This document shows positions 25,551 through 33,714 of a stretch of 51,995 nucleotides of DNA, piece by piece. Origin of the DNA: JAZDRH01 sp047470865. Lineage in GTDB: Bacteria > Pseudomonadota > Gammaproteobacteria > Pseudomonadales > Pseudomonadaceae. Below the pieces are notes generated by a model that had not been told where the DNA came from, did no database searches, and worked only from the letters and a program-made list of their open reading frames with translations. Location: the NCBI RefSeq assembly GCF_047470865.1, contig NZ_JAZDRH010000022.1, positions 1 to 51,995 of the forward strand, written 5' to 3'. The stretch's first letter is position 1; every line of letters starts with the position of its first letter. The translations under genes and the position numbers were made by a program.

Positions 25551-26375
25551 TTAGCGGCTAGGCAATTCGCCAGCAGCCAGTTTTTGATTGATTTGAGAGA
25601 TAACAGCGGGTAAATCAGTGATGGTGTCGATTAGAAAGTCGGGCTGGCAAAGTGCAAATAGCGCATCAATACGTTGGCGCTGTTGCTCTTTTTCGTTTGC
25701 ACTTAAGCTTTGGTACTGCTCATAGGTTAGACCTAAAAAATTACCAGAGAAGCGTAATGCCACTGTCCACATGCCTGCGTTTTTGCCTTCTAAAATGCCT
25801 GGCTCGGTGTCGTCTACTTTTACACAAGCGGCTAGGTTGTTAATGCCTAGCGCTATTACATTAGCTAAGGCTTGCGCTGGAGAAGGGCGTCCGCGAGGTA
25901 CTTCATCAGTGGCGACTACATGATCGGCTTCGTAGCCTTTAGTGCGTGCTAAATCCACTACTTTATCCATTACTACCTTGGGATAGCCTGAGCAGCTTCC
26001 GATCTTTAACTGACTATTGCGTAGACTTTGGATGGCGTCTAAAGCACCTGGAATAAGTTCGCTATGCTGCGCTACTTTGGCGATTTGTAATGGCATAAAG
26101 AGGTTATAAATCTCTGTGACATCCTCATCTGTTGCACTATGTCCAAATTTGGCAATAAAGCGTTTAGCGACAGCTTCTTGGTTACAGAGGCTGCGAATAT
26201 GGTCCCATTTGCCCATGCCCATAGGCCCGCGAGCTTCTTCAAGCGATACATCAATGCCAAAGCTGGCGAAGGCTTCAACAAAAATTTTAGTGGGCGCAAA
26301 AGAGCCAAAGTCCACAACAGTGCCTGCCCAGTCAAGAATGACGGCTTCAAGTTTTTTTGGGGATTGGTAATGCAT
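25551..26375 (-). CDS. phnX: Phosphonoacetaldehyde hydrolase (phosphonatase)
   Basis: 274 residues, HAD superfamily. The nucleophile is D15 in LDWAGT; K56 in MGMGKWDHI matches the Schiff-base lysine unique to phosphonatase; SCSGYP and VKVDDTEPGILEG are the later HAD motifs (the Mg-binding acidic pair in the last). It cuts the C-P bond of phosphonoacetaldehyde to acetaldehyde and phosphate in the cytosol. Its substrate would come from the FAD oxidase in this operon, since no phnW is present. Nine bases separate it from the permease gene; AAGGA precedes the ATG. Confidence 0.93.
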   Translation of the reverse strand: MHYQSPKKLEAVILDWAGTVVDFGSFAPTKIFVEAFASFGIDVSLEEARGPMGMGKWDHIRSLCNQEAVAKRFIAKFGHSATDEDVTEIYNLFMPLQIAKVAQHSELIPGALDAIQSLRNSQLKIGSCSGYPKVVMDKVVDLARTKGYEADHVVATDEVPRGRPSPAQALANVIALGINNLAACVKVDDTEPGILEGKNAGMWTVALRFSGNFLGLTYEQYQSLSANEKEQQRQRIDALFALCQPDFLIDTITDLPAVISQINQKLAAGELPSR

Positions 26376-26384
26376 AAGAAATCC

Positions 26385-28094
26385 TTAATGAGAAAGGTCA
26401 CCACGACGCCAAGCTTGTGAGCGCCGAACAAGACCACGGGAGGCCAAAGCAAGCGCTGCTGAAACGCCAGCTGAGGTGGTTAAAATCAGGGTTGACATGG
26501 CAGCAGCCCCGCCTACATTGCCTGCATCATCCATATTTAATACAGCGACGGCCGCTAGGATGGTGTCAGGGCTATAGAGGAAAATTGCCGCCGATACTGT
26601 GGTCATTGCGGATACAAATAGGTAGCGAAAAATATCCAATAATGCAGGCAAGCAAATCGGTAGTGTTACTGTGTAAAAGTGCCGATAAAGCGGTGCTTTG
26701 AGTGATAGCGATGCAGCTTCAAACTCTTTATCTAATTGGCGTAGCGCTGTACTGGCAGTCATATGAGCAGTTGTGAAAAAGTGCACAATGGAGCAGAGCA
26801 CCAGTAGAGCCATGCTGCCGTATAGAAAGCTTAATGGGTTATTAGGTAGGTTAAAAAAGAATACATAACCTAAACCCAGCACTAATCCAGGAATTGCCAT
26901 GGGCACAAAGCTCAGCATACGCAAAGCGGTGTTGAGCCATTTTTGCGCACTGGTTTTTTCTATTAGGTACGCGCCCGTAAAGATGATTAGGCTGCCGAAA
27001 ATAGCCGTGCTAAAGGCCAGTTTTAAGCTATTGAAATAAGCTAGCCAGCCACCTGGTAAACCATCAAAATTATAATGGCGTAATGAAAATGACAGGTTAT
27101 AAGGCCAAAACTGAATAAAGGACGAGTAAACAGCCATGGCAAATACGCCAAATAGCACAGCACATAGCATGAATACAAAGGCTAGAAATGCCCAGTCACG
27201 TTTAGGGTTGCTTTTGGGTACATATACTTGCGCCCGAGAACTGAGGCTATCGCGCTGACGTCGGCGTAACCAAGCATCTAAGGTAAAGGTAAAAATGGCA
27301 GGTAATAGCAGTACCATACCAATGAGCGCACCGCGTCCAAACTGCTGTTGTCCAATCACAGCTTTGTAGGCTTCAAGGGCAAGTACTTGGTAATCACCAC
27401 CTACTACAACAGGCACGCCAAAGTCAGTAATGGTCAGGGTAAATACTAAGCAAAATGCAGCAAAAACACCTTGTCGGCTAGAAGGCCAAGTCACTGAACG
27501 AAAGCTTTTCCATGATGAAGCCCCCATACTGGAAGCTGCATCAAATAGCCGTGCATCGGCCATAGATAACGCTGAAAGTAAGATCATTAGCGCATGTGGA
27601 AAGGTGTAAATGGCTTCACCTAATACAATGCCCCAATAACCATAAATATTGTCGCTAACAAGGCTACGTAGGAAACCTTGATTGCCAAACAAATACACCA
27701 AAGCAATGCCGGGTAGCATTGACGGTGCGAGTAAAGGCAATAGTGAAACCCCGCGCCATAGTGGCTTAACTGGAATTAACGTGCGTTGTAAGGCGTAAGC
27801 AAAGAGATACGCCAGCGGAACAACCAGACAGGCAACACTGATAGAAACCTTAATGCTATTTCCCAGTAACCAGCGAAAATTATCACTGGAAAAGAGGCTC
27901 AAAGCGGCTGTTAAGCCACCGCCTTGGCTTGCATCAGGATTAAAACCACGCCAGAAAATAGCGGCCAGCGGAAAAAGTACTGCTATCGTAAGCACACCTA
28001 ATAATAGCCACTTGCCGCCTGCAACAAACAAGATATCTAACCACGATTTGCATGGCTTCTGTTGCAGCTTAGGTGCCGATGTTGTAATGCTCAT
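26385..28094 (-). CDS. phnU: 2-aminoethylphosphonate ABC transporter permease (fused two-domain)
   Basis: 569 residues with about twelve hydrophobic segments: two binding-protein-dependent permease domains in one chain (about 70-280 and 350-550). EAIYTFPHALMILLSAL with DARLFDAASSMGAS in the first half and the EFEAASLSLKAP loop in the second are the EAA loops that dock on the ATPase. The single fused chain replaces the separate PhnU and PhnV of Salmonella. It follows phnT by 9 bases. The N-terminal 30 residues are cytoplasmic. Confidence 0.9.
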   Translation of the reverse strand: MSITTSAPKLQQKPCKSWLDILFVAGGKWLLLGVLTIAVLFPLAAIFWRGFNPDASQGGGLTAALSLFSSDNFRWLLGNSIKVSISVACLVVPLAYLFAYALQRTLIPVKPLWRGVSLLPLLAPSMLPGIALVYLFGNQGFLRSLVSDNIYGYWGIVLGEAIYTFPHALMILLSALSMADARLFDAASSMGASSWKSFRSVTWPSSRQGVFAAFCLVFTLTITDFGVPVVVGGDYQVLALEAYKAVIGQQQFGRGALIGMVLLLPAIFTFTLDAWLRRRQRDSLSSRAQVYVPKSNPKRDWAFLAFVFMLCAVLFGVFAMAVYSSFIQFWPYNLSFSLRHYNFDGLPGGWLAYFNSLKLAFSTAIFGSLIIFTGAYLIEKTSAQKWLNTALRMLSFVPMAIPGLVLGLGYVFFFNLPNNPLSFLYGSMALLVLCSIVHFFTTAHMTASTALRQLDKEFEAASLSLKAPLYRHFYTVTLPICLPALLDIFRYLFVSAMTTVSAAIFLYSPDTILAAVAVLNMDDAGNVGGAAAMSTLILTTSAGVSAALALASRGLVRRSQAWRRGDLSH

Positions 28095-28103
28095 ACCAAT
28101 ACC

Positions 28104-29171
28104 TTAAGCAAATACGTGCAGTTGGTTAGCAGGCAATGTCACCTTGACTTTGCCATCTACAATGGCTGGCATTTCACTAGGGGCAATCTCGGCTTGTAAA
28201 GAGTGACCTGGCAGCGTGTCTAGCTCAAAACGCATCAAGCAACGGCTGCCTAAAAAAGTTATATCCTGCACATTGGCGCTGAAATTATTGTCATTAGCGC
28301 TAACTTGGTTGAAACGCACTGCTTCAGGTCGGCAAAAGAGACGCCCTTGATTATGCGTCAATGGGTGGTTTAAGTAGATTTCTTGCTCGCCCACCATAGC
28401 CACGCCTAAGTCGTTACGTTGGAACGGAAGCCAGTTGCCTTGGCCAACAAACTCCGCCACAAAAGGCGTTGCAGGCTGGCGGTAGATTTCCTCAGCGGTG
28501 GCGTATTGCTCAACTCGTCCATGATTCATCACAGCAATGCGATCAGCCATCAGCATGGCTTCATCTTGATTATGAGTAACCATCAAGGTTGTAATGTTTA
28601 AGCTTTTTTGTAGGTTGCGCAGTTCAGTGCAAAGATGCTCACGTACGCGGGCATCCAGTGCCGACATAGGTTCATCCAACAGCAGTAATGACGGGGAAGG
28701 CGCTAATGCGCGAGCGAGCGCAACACGCTGTTGTTGCCCGCCTGAAAGTTCGCTGGGGTATTTCTTTTCACTGCCTGTAAGCCCTACTAAATCTAGCATC
28801 TCTGCTACACGATCTTTCACCATTAAGCGTGGATTGCCAGCCAACCCGTAAGCGATATTCTGCTGTACGGTCAGGTTCGGAAAGAGCGCATAAGACTGGA
28901 ATAAAATACCGTAATCACGCGCTTGAGGAGGGAGATAAGATATATCACGTATGCCATTAAATATTTTGCCGCTGTCTTGTTGCTCTAAGCCCGCAATGCA
29001 GCGCAATAAGGTGGTTTTTCCACAACCAGATGGACCTAGCAAACACACCAGCTCACCTTGCTCAATATCCAGTGAAACACCATCTAGCGCGGTGAAATGG
29101 TTAAAGCGCTTTTCTATGTTATACACACTTACATGCGGATTATTGCGTGTTTTCTGTGTAGTTGCGTGCAT
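28104..29171 (-). CDS. phnT: 2-aminoethylphosphonate ABC transporter ATP-binding protein
   Basis: About 355 residues from the ATG at 29171, chosen because AGGTAG lies just upstream; an ATG at 29195 would add eight residues. It has Walker A GPSGCGKTT, signature LSGGQQQR, Walker B LLLLDEP and the switch His in MVTHNQDEA, followed by a C-terminal TOBE-like regulatory domain (about 265-355). It powers import of AEP through the fused permease. First gene of the AEP operon; its promoter region carries a GntR-type palindrome (29247-29266). Confidence 0.92.
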   Translation of the reverse strand: MHATTQKTRNNPHVSVYNIEKRFNHFTALDGVSLDIEQGELVCLLGPSGCGKTTLLRCIAGLEQQDSGKIFNGIRDISYLPPQARDYGILFQSYALFPNLTVQQNIAYGLAGNPRLMVKDRVAEMLDLVGLTGSEKKYPSELSGGQQQRVALARALAPSPSLLLLDEPMSALDARVREHLCTELRNLQKSLNITTLMVTHNQDEAMLMADRIAVMNHGRVEQYATAEEIYRQPATPFVAEFVGQGNWLPFQRNDLGVAMVGEQEIYLNHPLTHNQGRLFCRPEAVRFNQVSANDNNFSANVQDITFLGSRCLMRFELDTLPGHSLQAEIAPSEMPAIVDGKVKVTLPANQLHVFA

Positions 29172-29239
29172 ATCTACCTCATATTGGCTGCCCATTGAAT
29201 GGGCTTGATGAGGCTATGCTAAGTGGCAAGTGCTAAAGT

Positions 29240-29269
29240 TTTATGACAACTGGGCTAGACCAGTTGCAA
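29240..29269 (-). promoter_or_regulatory. Promoter with GntR/PhnR-like operator of the AEP operon
   Basis: On the minus strand TTGCAA (29264-29269) and CATAAA (29240-29245), 18 bases apart, can serve as -35 and -10. The spacer contains CAACTGG-GCTAGA-CCAGTTG (29247-29266), a 20-base palindrome with a single mismatched pair, centred on CTAG. HutC-type GntR regulators of phosphonate genes (PhnF, PhnR) bind related TGG-N-CTAG-N-CCA sites. No such regulator gene lies in this window. Apart from this and the hairpin at 29449, the 326 bases between phnT and gdx hold no gene I can see. Confidence 0.6.
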
Positions 29270-29448
29270 ATTGAATTTTTAATTTTGTAATAAAAAAGAC
29301 ATCCAATACTGCTATAGAAAAGCACTTTATATAGGGCTTCTAAGGTCTTAAGTTTTTAGAATGTTTTGTTTTCGTCTGTGTTATTAAAAGAACAAGCAGA
29401 CAGGAAATCTGCTGATTGAGTCGAGCTATTAGTTTTGGAATGCTGTTT

Positions 29449-29483
29449 ATATGTAGGCGCAGGCTTTGAGTACGCCTACATAT
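29449..29483 (-). other. 11-base perfect inverted repeat downstream of gdx
   Basis: ATATGTAGGCG (29449-29459) and CGCCTACATAT (29473-29483) are perfect inverted copies 13 bases apart, starting 15 bases beyond the gdx stop. There is no U-run on the minus strand, so it is probably a transcript-end stabilising stem. A second, weaker stem (AGCAGA 29395-29400 with TCTGCT 29408-29413), followed on the minus strand by TTGTTCTTTT, may do the actual terminating. Confidence 0.5.
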
Positions 29484-29497
29484 TGAAGATGGATCTA

Positions 29498-29815
29498 TTA
29501 AGAACTGGTTAACTTTAAGCCAATAATGCCAGCAATAATAAGGCCAACGCTGATCACTCTAATTGGGTTTAAGCTTTCATTAAAGGCTACGGCGCCAACA
29601 ATAACAGCGCCAACAGCACCAATACCGACCCAAATACTATAAGCAGTGCCGACAGGTAGGCTACGCATAGCAATAGATAGCAAGTAGAAGCTAATGGCCA
29701 TAGTGACCAGTGTGAAAATAGAGGGATAAAGCCGTGTGAAGCCTTCGCTGTATTTCAGGCCGATGGCCCAGCAAACTTCAAATAATCCAGCAATGATAAG
29801 AACAAACCAAGTCAT
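29498..29815 (-). CDS. gdx: Guanidinium exporter Gdx (SMR family, SugE)
   Basis: 105 residues with four transmembrane helices. The start is the ATG at 29815 (MTWFVLIIAG), which leaves the leader free for the riboswitch; a longer reading to 29869 would run through it. Binding-site residues of characterised Gdx proteins are all present at their standard numbers: E13, W16, S42 and Y59. This separates it from the polyspecific EmrE/QacE drug exporters. It works as an antiparallel dimer exchanging guanidinium for protons. CGAGG directly after the second riboswitch hairpin is the ribosome binding site. Confidence 0.93.
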   Translation of the reverse strand: MTWFVLIIAGLFEVCWAIGLKYSEGFTRLYPSIFTLVTMAISFYLLSIAMRSLPVGTAYSIWVGIGAVGAVIVGAVAFNESLNPIRVISVGLIIAGIIGLKLTSS

Positions 29816-29826
29816 AAAAACCTCGA

Positions 29827-29869
29827 CAGGCCGTCCTGTATGAAAGGGGAGAGGTGAGGTCGTCCTCAC
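29827..29869 (-). promoter_or_regulatory. Guanidine-II (mini-ykkC) riboswitch
   Basis: The minus strand has two short stem-loops, each with an ACGR tetraloop. The first (29854-29869) has a GTGAGG stem and loop ACGA; the second (29827-29838) has a CAGG stem and loop ACGG. A 15-base linker joins them, and the Shine-Dalgarno of gdx follows the second by two bases. This is the full mini-ykkC pattern, in which guanidine stabilises a loop-loop contact and exposes the ribosome binding site. The downstream gene being Gdx confirms the assignment. Confidence 0.93.
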
Positions 29870-29940
29870 TTCCTAAGTAGAAAAGATAAAGCGGATAAAG
29901 CTTAGCTAAATTAAAAAATTGGGGCAATAGCAAAACTGTA

Positions 29941-29975
29941 AATAAAAACGCTCAGGCAATTTATTACCTGAGCGT
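29941..29975 (-). terminator. Rho-independent terminator of fbpA
   Basis: ACGCTCAGG (29948-29956) and CCTGAGCGT (29967-29975) form a perfect 9-base stem that runs on the minus strand into TTTTTATTT. It lies 12 bases beyond the stop of the iron-binding protein gene and insulates it from the gdx leader. Confidence 0.85.
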
Positions 29976-29986
29976 GTGTTGCTTAC

Positions 29987-30991
29987 TTAACGCCAGCCTG
30001 CGCGATCCATTAAGCGGATAGCTTCAGCTTGGCGCTTGCCAGCTACTTCAACAGGCATAGTGTCTGCTTTAAATTTACCCCAGTTTGCTACTTCTTCAGA
30101 AGGTGCTACGGCAGGGTTTGCAGGGAATTCTTGGTTGGTGTCAGCAAAAATACGCTGAGCGGTCGGCCCAGTCATCCACTCAACGAGCTTAATAGCTTGT
30201 TCTTTATGTGGTGCGTATTTGTTTAAGCCAATACCTGATAGGTTAACGTGCACACCGCGGTCATTTTGGTTAGGCCAAAAGAGTTTAGCCCCTAGTTTAG
30301 GGTTAGCTTTGTGTAAACGGCCATAGTAATAGGTGTTTACAATGCCCACGTCGCACTGACCCGCATCCACTGCCAAGATGACGGCGTTATCATCAGAGAA
30401 TGGATCAGTAGCTAGGTTGTTTACCCAAGCTTCAACAATTTTTTGGGTTTCTTTCTCACCATGGGTTTCAATCATAGTGGCAGTTAGTGACTGGTTGTAG
30501 ACTTTTTTACTGGTACGTAGGCACAGGCGGCCATCCCAGTTTTTGTCGGCTAGTGCTTCATAGGTGGTTAATTCGCCTTCATCTACGCGATCAGGTGCGT
30601 AGACAATAGTACGCGCCCGTAATGAAAGTCCAATCCAAGCGTTGGTGCTTGAACGGTATTGTGAAGGAATGTTGGCATTGATGATTTCAGAGTTGATTGG
30701 CTGCAAAATGCCCATTTGTTCGGCTTGCCATAGGTTGCCGCCGTCAACTGTGATAAGAAGGTCAGCTACTGCATTTTTGCCTTCGGCTTTAATGCGTTGC
30801 ATTAATGGTGCTTCTTTGTCGGTAATAAATTTAACTTTTACCCCAGTTTCTTTGGTGTAAGCGTCAAATACAGGTTTAATCAGCTCATCAATCCGTGATG
30901 AATAGACTACAACTTCATCATCAGCGGCATATAAATTGCCAGTGAGAAGTGAGGTAGCCAATACAGCTAATAACGATTTGCGCAGTTTCAT
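29987..30991 (-). CDS. fbpA: Ferric iron ABC transporter substrate-binding protein
   Basis: 334 residues with a signal peptide (about 1-22). FbpA/FutA-type ferric-binding protein: the mature N-terminus EVVVYSSRIDEL and the paired tyrosines in NTYYYGRLHK (about 218-221), which coordinate Fe(III), are diagnostic. It would carry ferric iron across the periplasm to an FbpBC permease. No permease or ATPase gene is adjacent, so the partners must be elsewhere. A Fur-type box lies upstream (31025-31039), and a strong terminator follows. Confidence 0.9.
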   Translation of the reverse strand: MKLRKSLLAVLATSLLTGNLYAADDEVVVYSSRIDELIKPVFDAYTKETGVKVKFITDKEAPLMQRIKAEGKNAVADLLITVDGGNLWQAEQMGILQPINSEIINANIPSQYRSSTNAWIGLSLRARTIVYAPDRVDEGELTTYEALADKNWDGRLCLRTSKKVYNQSLTATMIETHGEKETQKIVEAWVNNLATDPFSDDNAVILAVDAGQCDVGIVNTYYYGRLHKANPKLGAKLFWPNQNDRGVHVNLSGIGLNKYAPHKEQAIKLVEWMTGPTAQRIFADTNQEFPANPAVAPSEEVANWGKFKADTMPVEVAGKRQAEAIRLMDRAGWR

Positions 30992-31024
30992 AGCGTTCCC
31001 TAATGGTTAATTAAACTGCTTGGA

Positions 31025-31039
31025 TGATAGTGAATATCA
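31025..31039 (-). promoter_or_regulatory. Fur box upstream of fbpA
   Basis: TGATAGT-G-AATATCA matches the 7-1-7 Fur core (TGATAAT-N-ATTATCA) at 12 of 14 positions. It lies 34 bases upstream of the fbpA start, in the promoter zone. It fits the expected iron repression of a ferric-binding protein. Confidence 0.65.
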
Positions 31040-31127
31040 TTTACTAACTCAAATAGTTTTATTTTGCTGCTGTGAAATAGGGCTGTTAGATCAAACAAAT
31101 GGCTTTTAAATAAGCGTTTAAACCGAG

Positions 31128-31925
31128 TTACTCATAAGAGGTTGGCCAAGTCTCCAGTTGCTTTAAGAAAGCAGGTTGCACTATGCCTTTTAAGTCTTCT
31201 TTTTTAACTAAAACTTCTGGCATGCCTATGACGTAAGGGCCAATCTCATAAGCACCATAGCCAAAAACTAATCCTTCTTTAACGGGGCGCCAATCGGTAC
31301 TTAAGTGGAACATAAACATTTTACTTGCAAAGTGTTCTGCTGTTTCTGCCGCACGCATGTCCAGCATCGCTAAGAAATACTGCTCAACGGCTTTATATTG
31401 AAGTTTTTCTAGCGTTACTTTGGACTCTTTATTGGGTCATAAAATATCGTCCAAAGTTAGCGTTTGCTGGGTTTTTATATTCAACACACGAAAATAACGG
31501 CTGGGCATGCCATGTGGAGTACCTTTGTAATATTGATAGGTTGAAAACGCTAATACTACCCAAGAATCATGCATTCCTATTGATTCAACATTGATCGATT
31601 CATTGAGTGTCCAAATATCGTCGCCTTCAATTTCTACACTGAGTTTTGCATAGTGCTGCAAAAACTCGGGCCAAGGCATAGCAAAACTAGGTTCATCGTC
31701 AGTAATAGCGCGGCGTACATTGGTTTCAATGTACTGGTTTAGCCACGTTTGATGATCAAACTGAGGAAATTCAACACTGTATTCTGAACAGCCGTCATCT
31801 GTTGGCGTTTTTACACAATATTTAGCCTGATATTCTTGTTTTTTGGCTGGATTTATTTCTGCTTGCGAAGTTGAACTGATAAAGGAGATAAACAGGCTGA
31901 CTACTAGCCAAAAGGCATTCTTCAT
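31128..31925 (-). pseudogene. DUF3298/RsiV-like exported protein, interrupted by an in-frame TGA
   Basis: The reading frame from the ATG at 31925 (GGAG eight bases upstream) encodes a signal peptide (about 1-22) and a domain with YYKGTPHGMPSRYFRVLN and TLTLDDIL, then meets TGA at 31437-31439. The same frame continues without further stops to 31128 and supplies the missing rest of the domain (GLVFGYGAYEIGPYVIG), so the intact protein would be 265 residues. In relatives LDDIL is followed by Leu or Phe, so TTA to TGA is the simplest lesion. The first part alone (162 residues) would lack the C-terminal half of the fold. The family is periplasmic, related to lysozyme-binding RsiV; function unknown. 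Confidence 0.75.
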
Positions 31926-32003
31926 GACTTTTTCTCCGTGTGTAGCAATAATTTTCTTGTACGCTCAAGGCCAAGGAAGTTTTAGGATCATTTGAAATGC
32001 GGT

Positions 32004-33236
32004 TTATGTGACTTTGACTACTTTAGCCAATTTTGGAATATCACCACTCACACCTAATGCCTGGCGTACAAATAAGGCTTTTGCTTCAGCACTTTGCTGC
32101 ATCAGGTTAAGCCCTGTGTTGCGTAGCCAGCGTAGTGGTAGTGCATCGGCTTGGAAGAGGCGTTTGAAGCTTTCCATGGCAGCCATCATGGCGAGGTTAG
32201 CTGGCATACGACGGCGTTCGAAGCGGCTAAGGACTTGTTCTGAGGCAAAGTTTTCTTGGCGATCCAGTGCATGTAGTAGTACTTCTGCCAGCGTTGCTGC
32301 ATCTAGCATACCAAGGTTGACACCTTGCCCTGCGAGAGGGTGAATAGTATGTGCGGCATCGCCAATAAAGGCTAAGCCTTGTTCGATGTAACGTTTAGCG
32401 TGACGCTGACGTAGTAAAATATTGAAGCGAGTGTCGCTGTGCTCTACTTTGCCTAGCTTGCTTTCAAAGGCGCTAGTGAGTTCGGCACAGAAGGTAGCCT
32501 CATCTAACTCGACTAAGCGCTGGGCTTCTTCTGGTGAGGTTGACCATACAATGGAACACCAATGTTCACCGTCGTTAACATGTGTTAGAGGTAATAGCGC
32601 AATAGGACCTGTATTAGTAAAGCGCTGCCAGGCTGTTTTTTGATGCGGTTGTTCTGTGCGAATACTGGTTACCACAGCATGATGCCCATAATCCCATTCA
32701 CGAGTTTCGCAGCCTGTTAAACGGCGAATAACAGAATTGGCACCATCGGCAGCGACCAATAAGCGCCCTGTAATTTCTTGACCATCAGCCAGTTGTACTA
32801 ACCATCCTTTACCACTGCGCCGTGCATTTTCCACACGGGCATTACTGATCAATTGAATTTGGGTATTGTGCAATTGCTCAATGAGCGCATCTTGCACCAC
32901 AGCGTTTTCTACAATATGGCCCAAGTGCTCGGCATGCACACTATGGGCGCTAAAATCGATAACGCCTGTGCCATCGCCATCCCACACATGCATAAAATCA
33001 TAAGGGCTGGCTCGACGTTGAAGGATGCCTTGCCAAGCACCAAGATTATCTAAAATAGTTTGGCTGGCAAAAGATAAAGCACTTACGCGAGGCTCAAAGG
33101 CTGTATCAGGGGTAAATTCTTTTAGTGTAAGTGGGCTAGCGTCTAGTACAGTGACAGATACAGCACAGTCTTTTAAGGCAAGGGCGAGAGTGCTGCCTAC
33201 CATGCCTGCGCCAACGATAATAATATCTGTATCCAT
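32004..33236 (-). CDS. ubiI: UbiH/UbiI-family FAD-dependent hydroxylase (VisC-like)
   Basis: 410 residues. A class A flavoprotein monooxygenase: dinucleotide motif VGAGMVGSTLALAL (about 8-21), DG motif AADGANSVIRR and FAD motif FIGDAAHTIHPLAGQGVNLGMLD near residue 285. It hydroxylates the ring of a ubiquinone precursor; UbiI acts at C5, though other family members act at C1 or C6, so the exact step is inferred. GGAG precedes the start. It lies in the conserved pepP-ubiH-hotdog-ubiI order seen in Pseudomonas, 10 bases after the hotdog gene. Confidence 0.85.
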   Translation of the reverse strand: MDTDIIIVGAGMVGSTLALALKDCAVSVTVLDASPLTLKEFTPDTAFEPRVSALSFASQTILDNLGAWQGILQRRASPYDFMHVWDGDGTGVIDFSAHSVHAEHLGHIVENAVVQDALIEQLHNTQIQLISNARVENARRSGKGWLVQLADGQEITGRLLVAADGANSVIRRLTGCETREWDYGHHAVVTSIRTEQPHQKTAWQRFTNTGPIALLPLTHVNDGEHWCSIVWSTSPEEAQRLVELDEATFCAELTSAFESKLGKVEHSDTRFNILLRQRHAKRYIEQGLAFIGDAAHTIHPLAGQGVNLGMLDAATLAEVLLHALDRQENFASEQVLSRFERRRMPANLAMMAAMESFKRLFQADALPLRWLRNTGLNLMQQSAEAKALFVRQALGVSGDIPKLAKVVKVT

Positions 33237-33246
33237 CTTTGCTCCT

Positions 33247-33702
33247 TTATTGACGCTGTTTGCGCCTTATATAGACGACTTTATCTACAGTAGCAACGGT
33301 TTTGCCCTGCGAGTCGAGGATCTTCAGTTGAAAGCTAGGTAAGTACTTTTCGCCATTGGCTGTGTGGTGGCGAATCTCGGCTAAAAGTGCTTCGTCAATT
33401 TTGCATTCACAGTGCACTTTGCCCGTACCAGGGCTAATAAAGTTAATAGTGGCAGATTTATCCCAAACCACATAATCGCGTCCTAAATTGCGCATGATCA
33501 TCAGCATATAAAAAGGATCAACCATAGAATACAGCGAGCCACCAAACTGAGTGCCTACATAATTACGGTTGTACCATGTTAACTTCATGCTGACTTTGAC
33601 ATATCTAAAGTCAGCACTGATAAAGTCAATTTTAACGCCCGCCCCAAGATAGGGCGGATAGATATTAAATAGCCAACGATACCACCAAGGAGCTTTGCGC
33701 AT
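33247..33702 (-). CDS. DUF4442 hotdog-fold protein (thioesterase-like)
   Basis: 151 residues. NYVGTQFGGSLYSMVDPFYMLMIMRNLG (about 47-75) is the central hotdog helix of DUF4442 proteins, followed by the KSATINFISPGTGKVH strand. These are predicted acyl-CoA thioesterases, but no activity is established for this group. It sits between ubiH and ubiI with gaps of 12 and 10 bases, the same place as in Pseudomonas, so it is probably translated from the same transcript and may act with the ubiquinone enzymes or in fatty acid metabolism. AAGG precedes its start. Confidence 0.8.
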   Translation of the reverse strand: MRKAPWWYRWLFNIYPPYLGAGVKIDFISADFRYVKVSMKLTWYNRNYVGTQFGGSLYSMVDPFYMLMIMRNLGRDYVVWDKSATINFISPGTGKVHCECKIDEALLAEIRHHTANGEKYLPSFQLKILDSQGKTVATVDKVVYIRRKQRQ

Positions 33703-33714
33703 ATGGTTTACCTT

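Noticed and set aside
29225..29246. Possible Pho box (TTGTCAT-AAAA-CTTTAGC on the minus strand) ahead of the AEP operon
   Set aside because: The first repeat matches PhoB consensus well but the second matches only about three of seven positions, so I do not claim it. Phosphate control remains possible.
31437..31439. TGA as a selenocysteine codon
   Set aside because: No SECIS-like stem follows, the family has a hydrophobic residue there rather than Cys, and the site is not catalytic.
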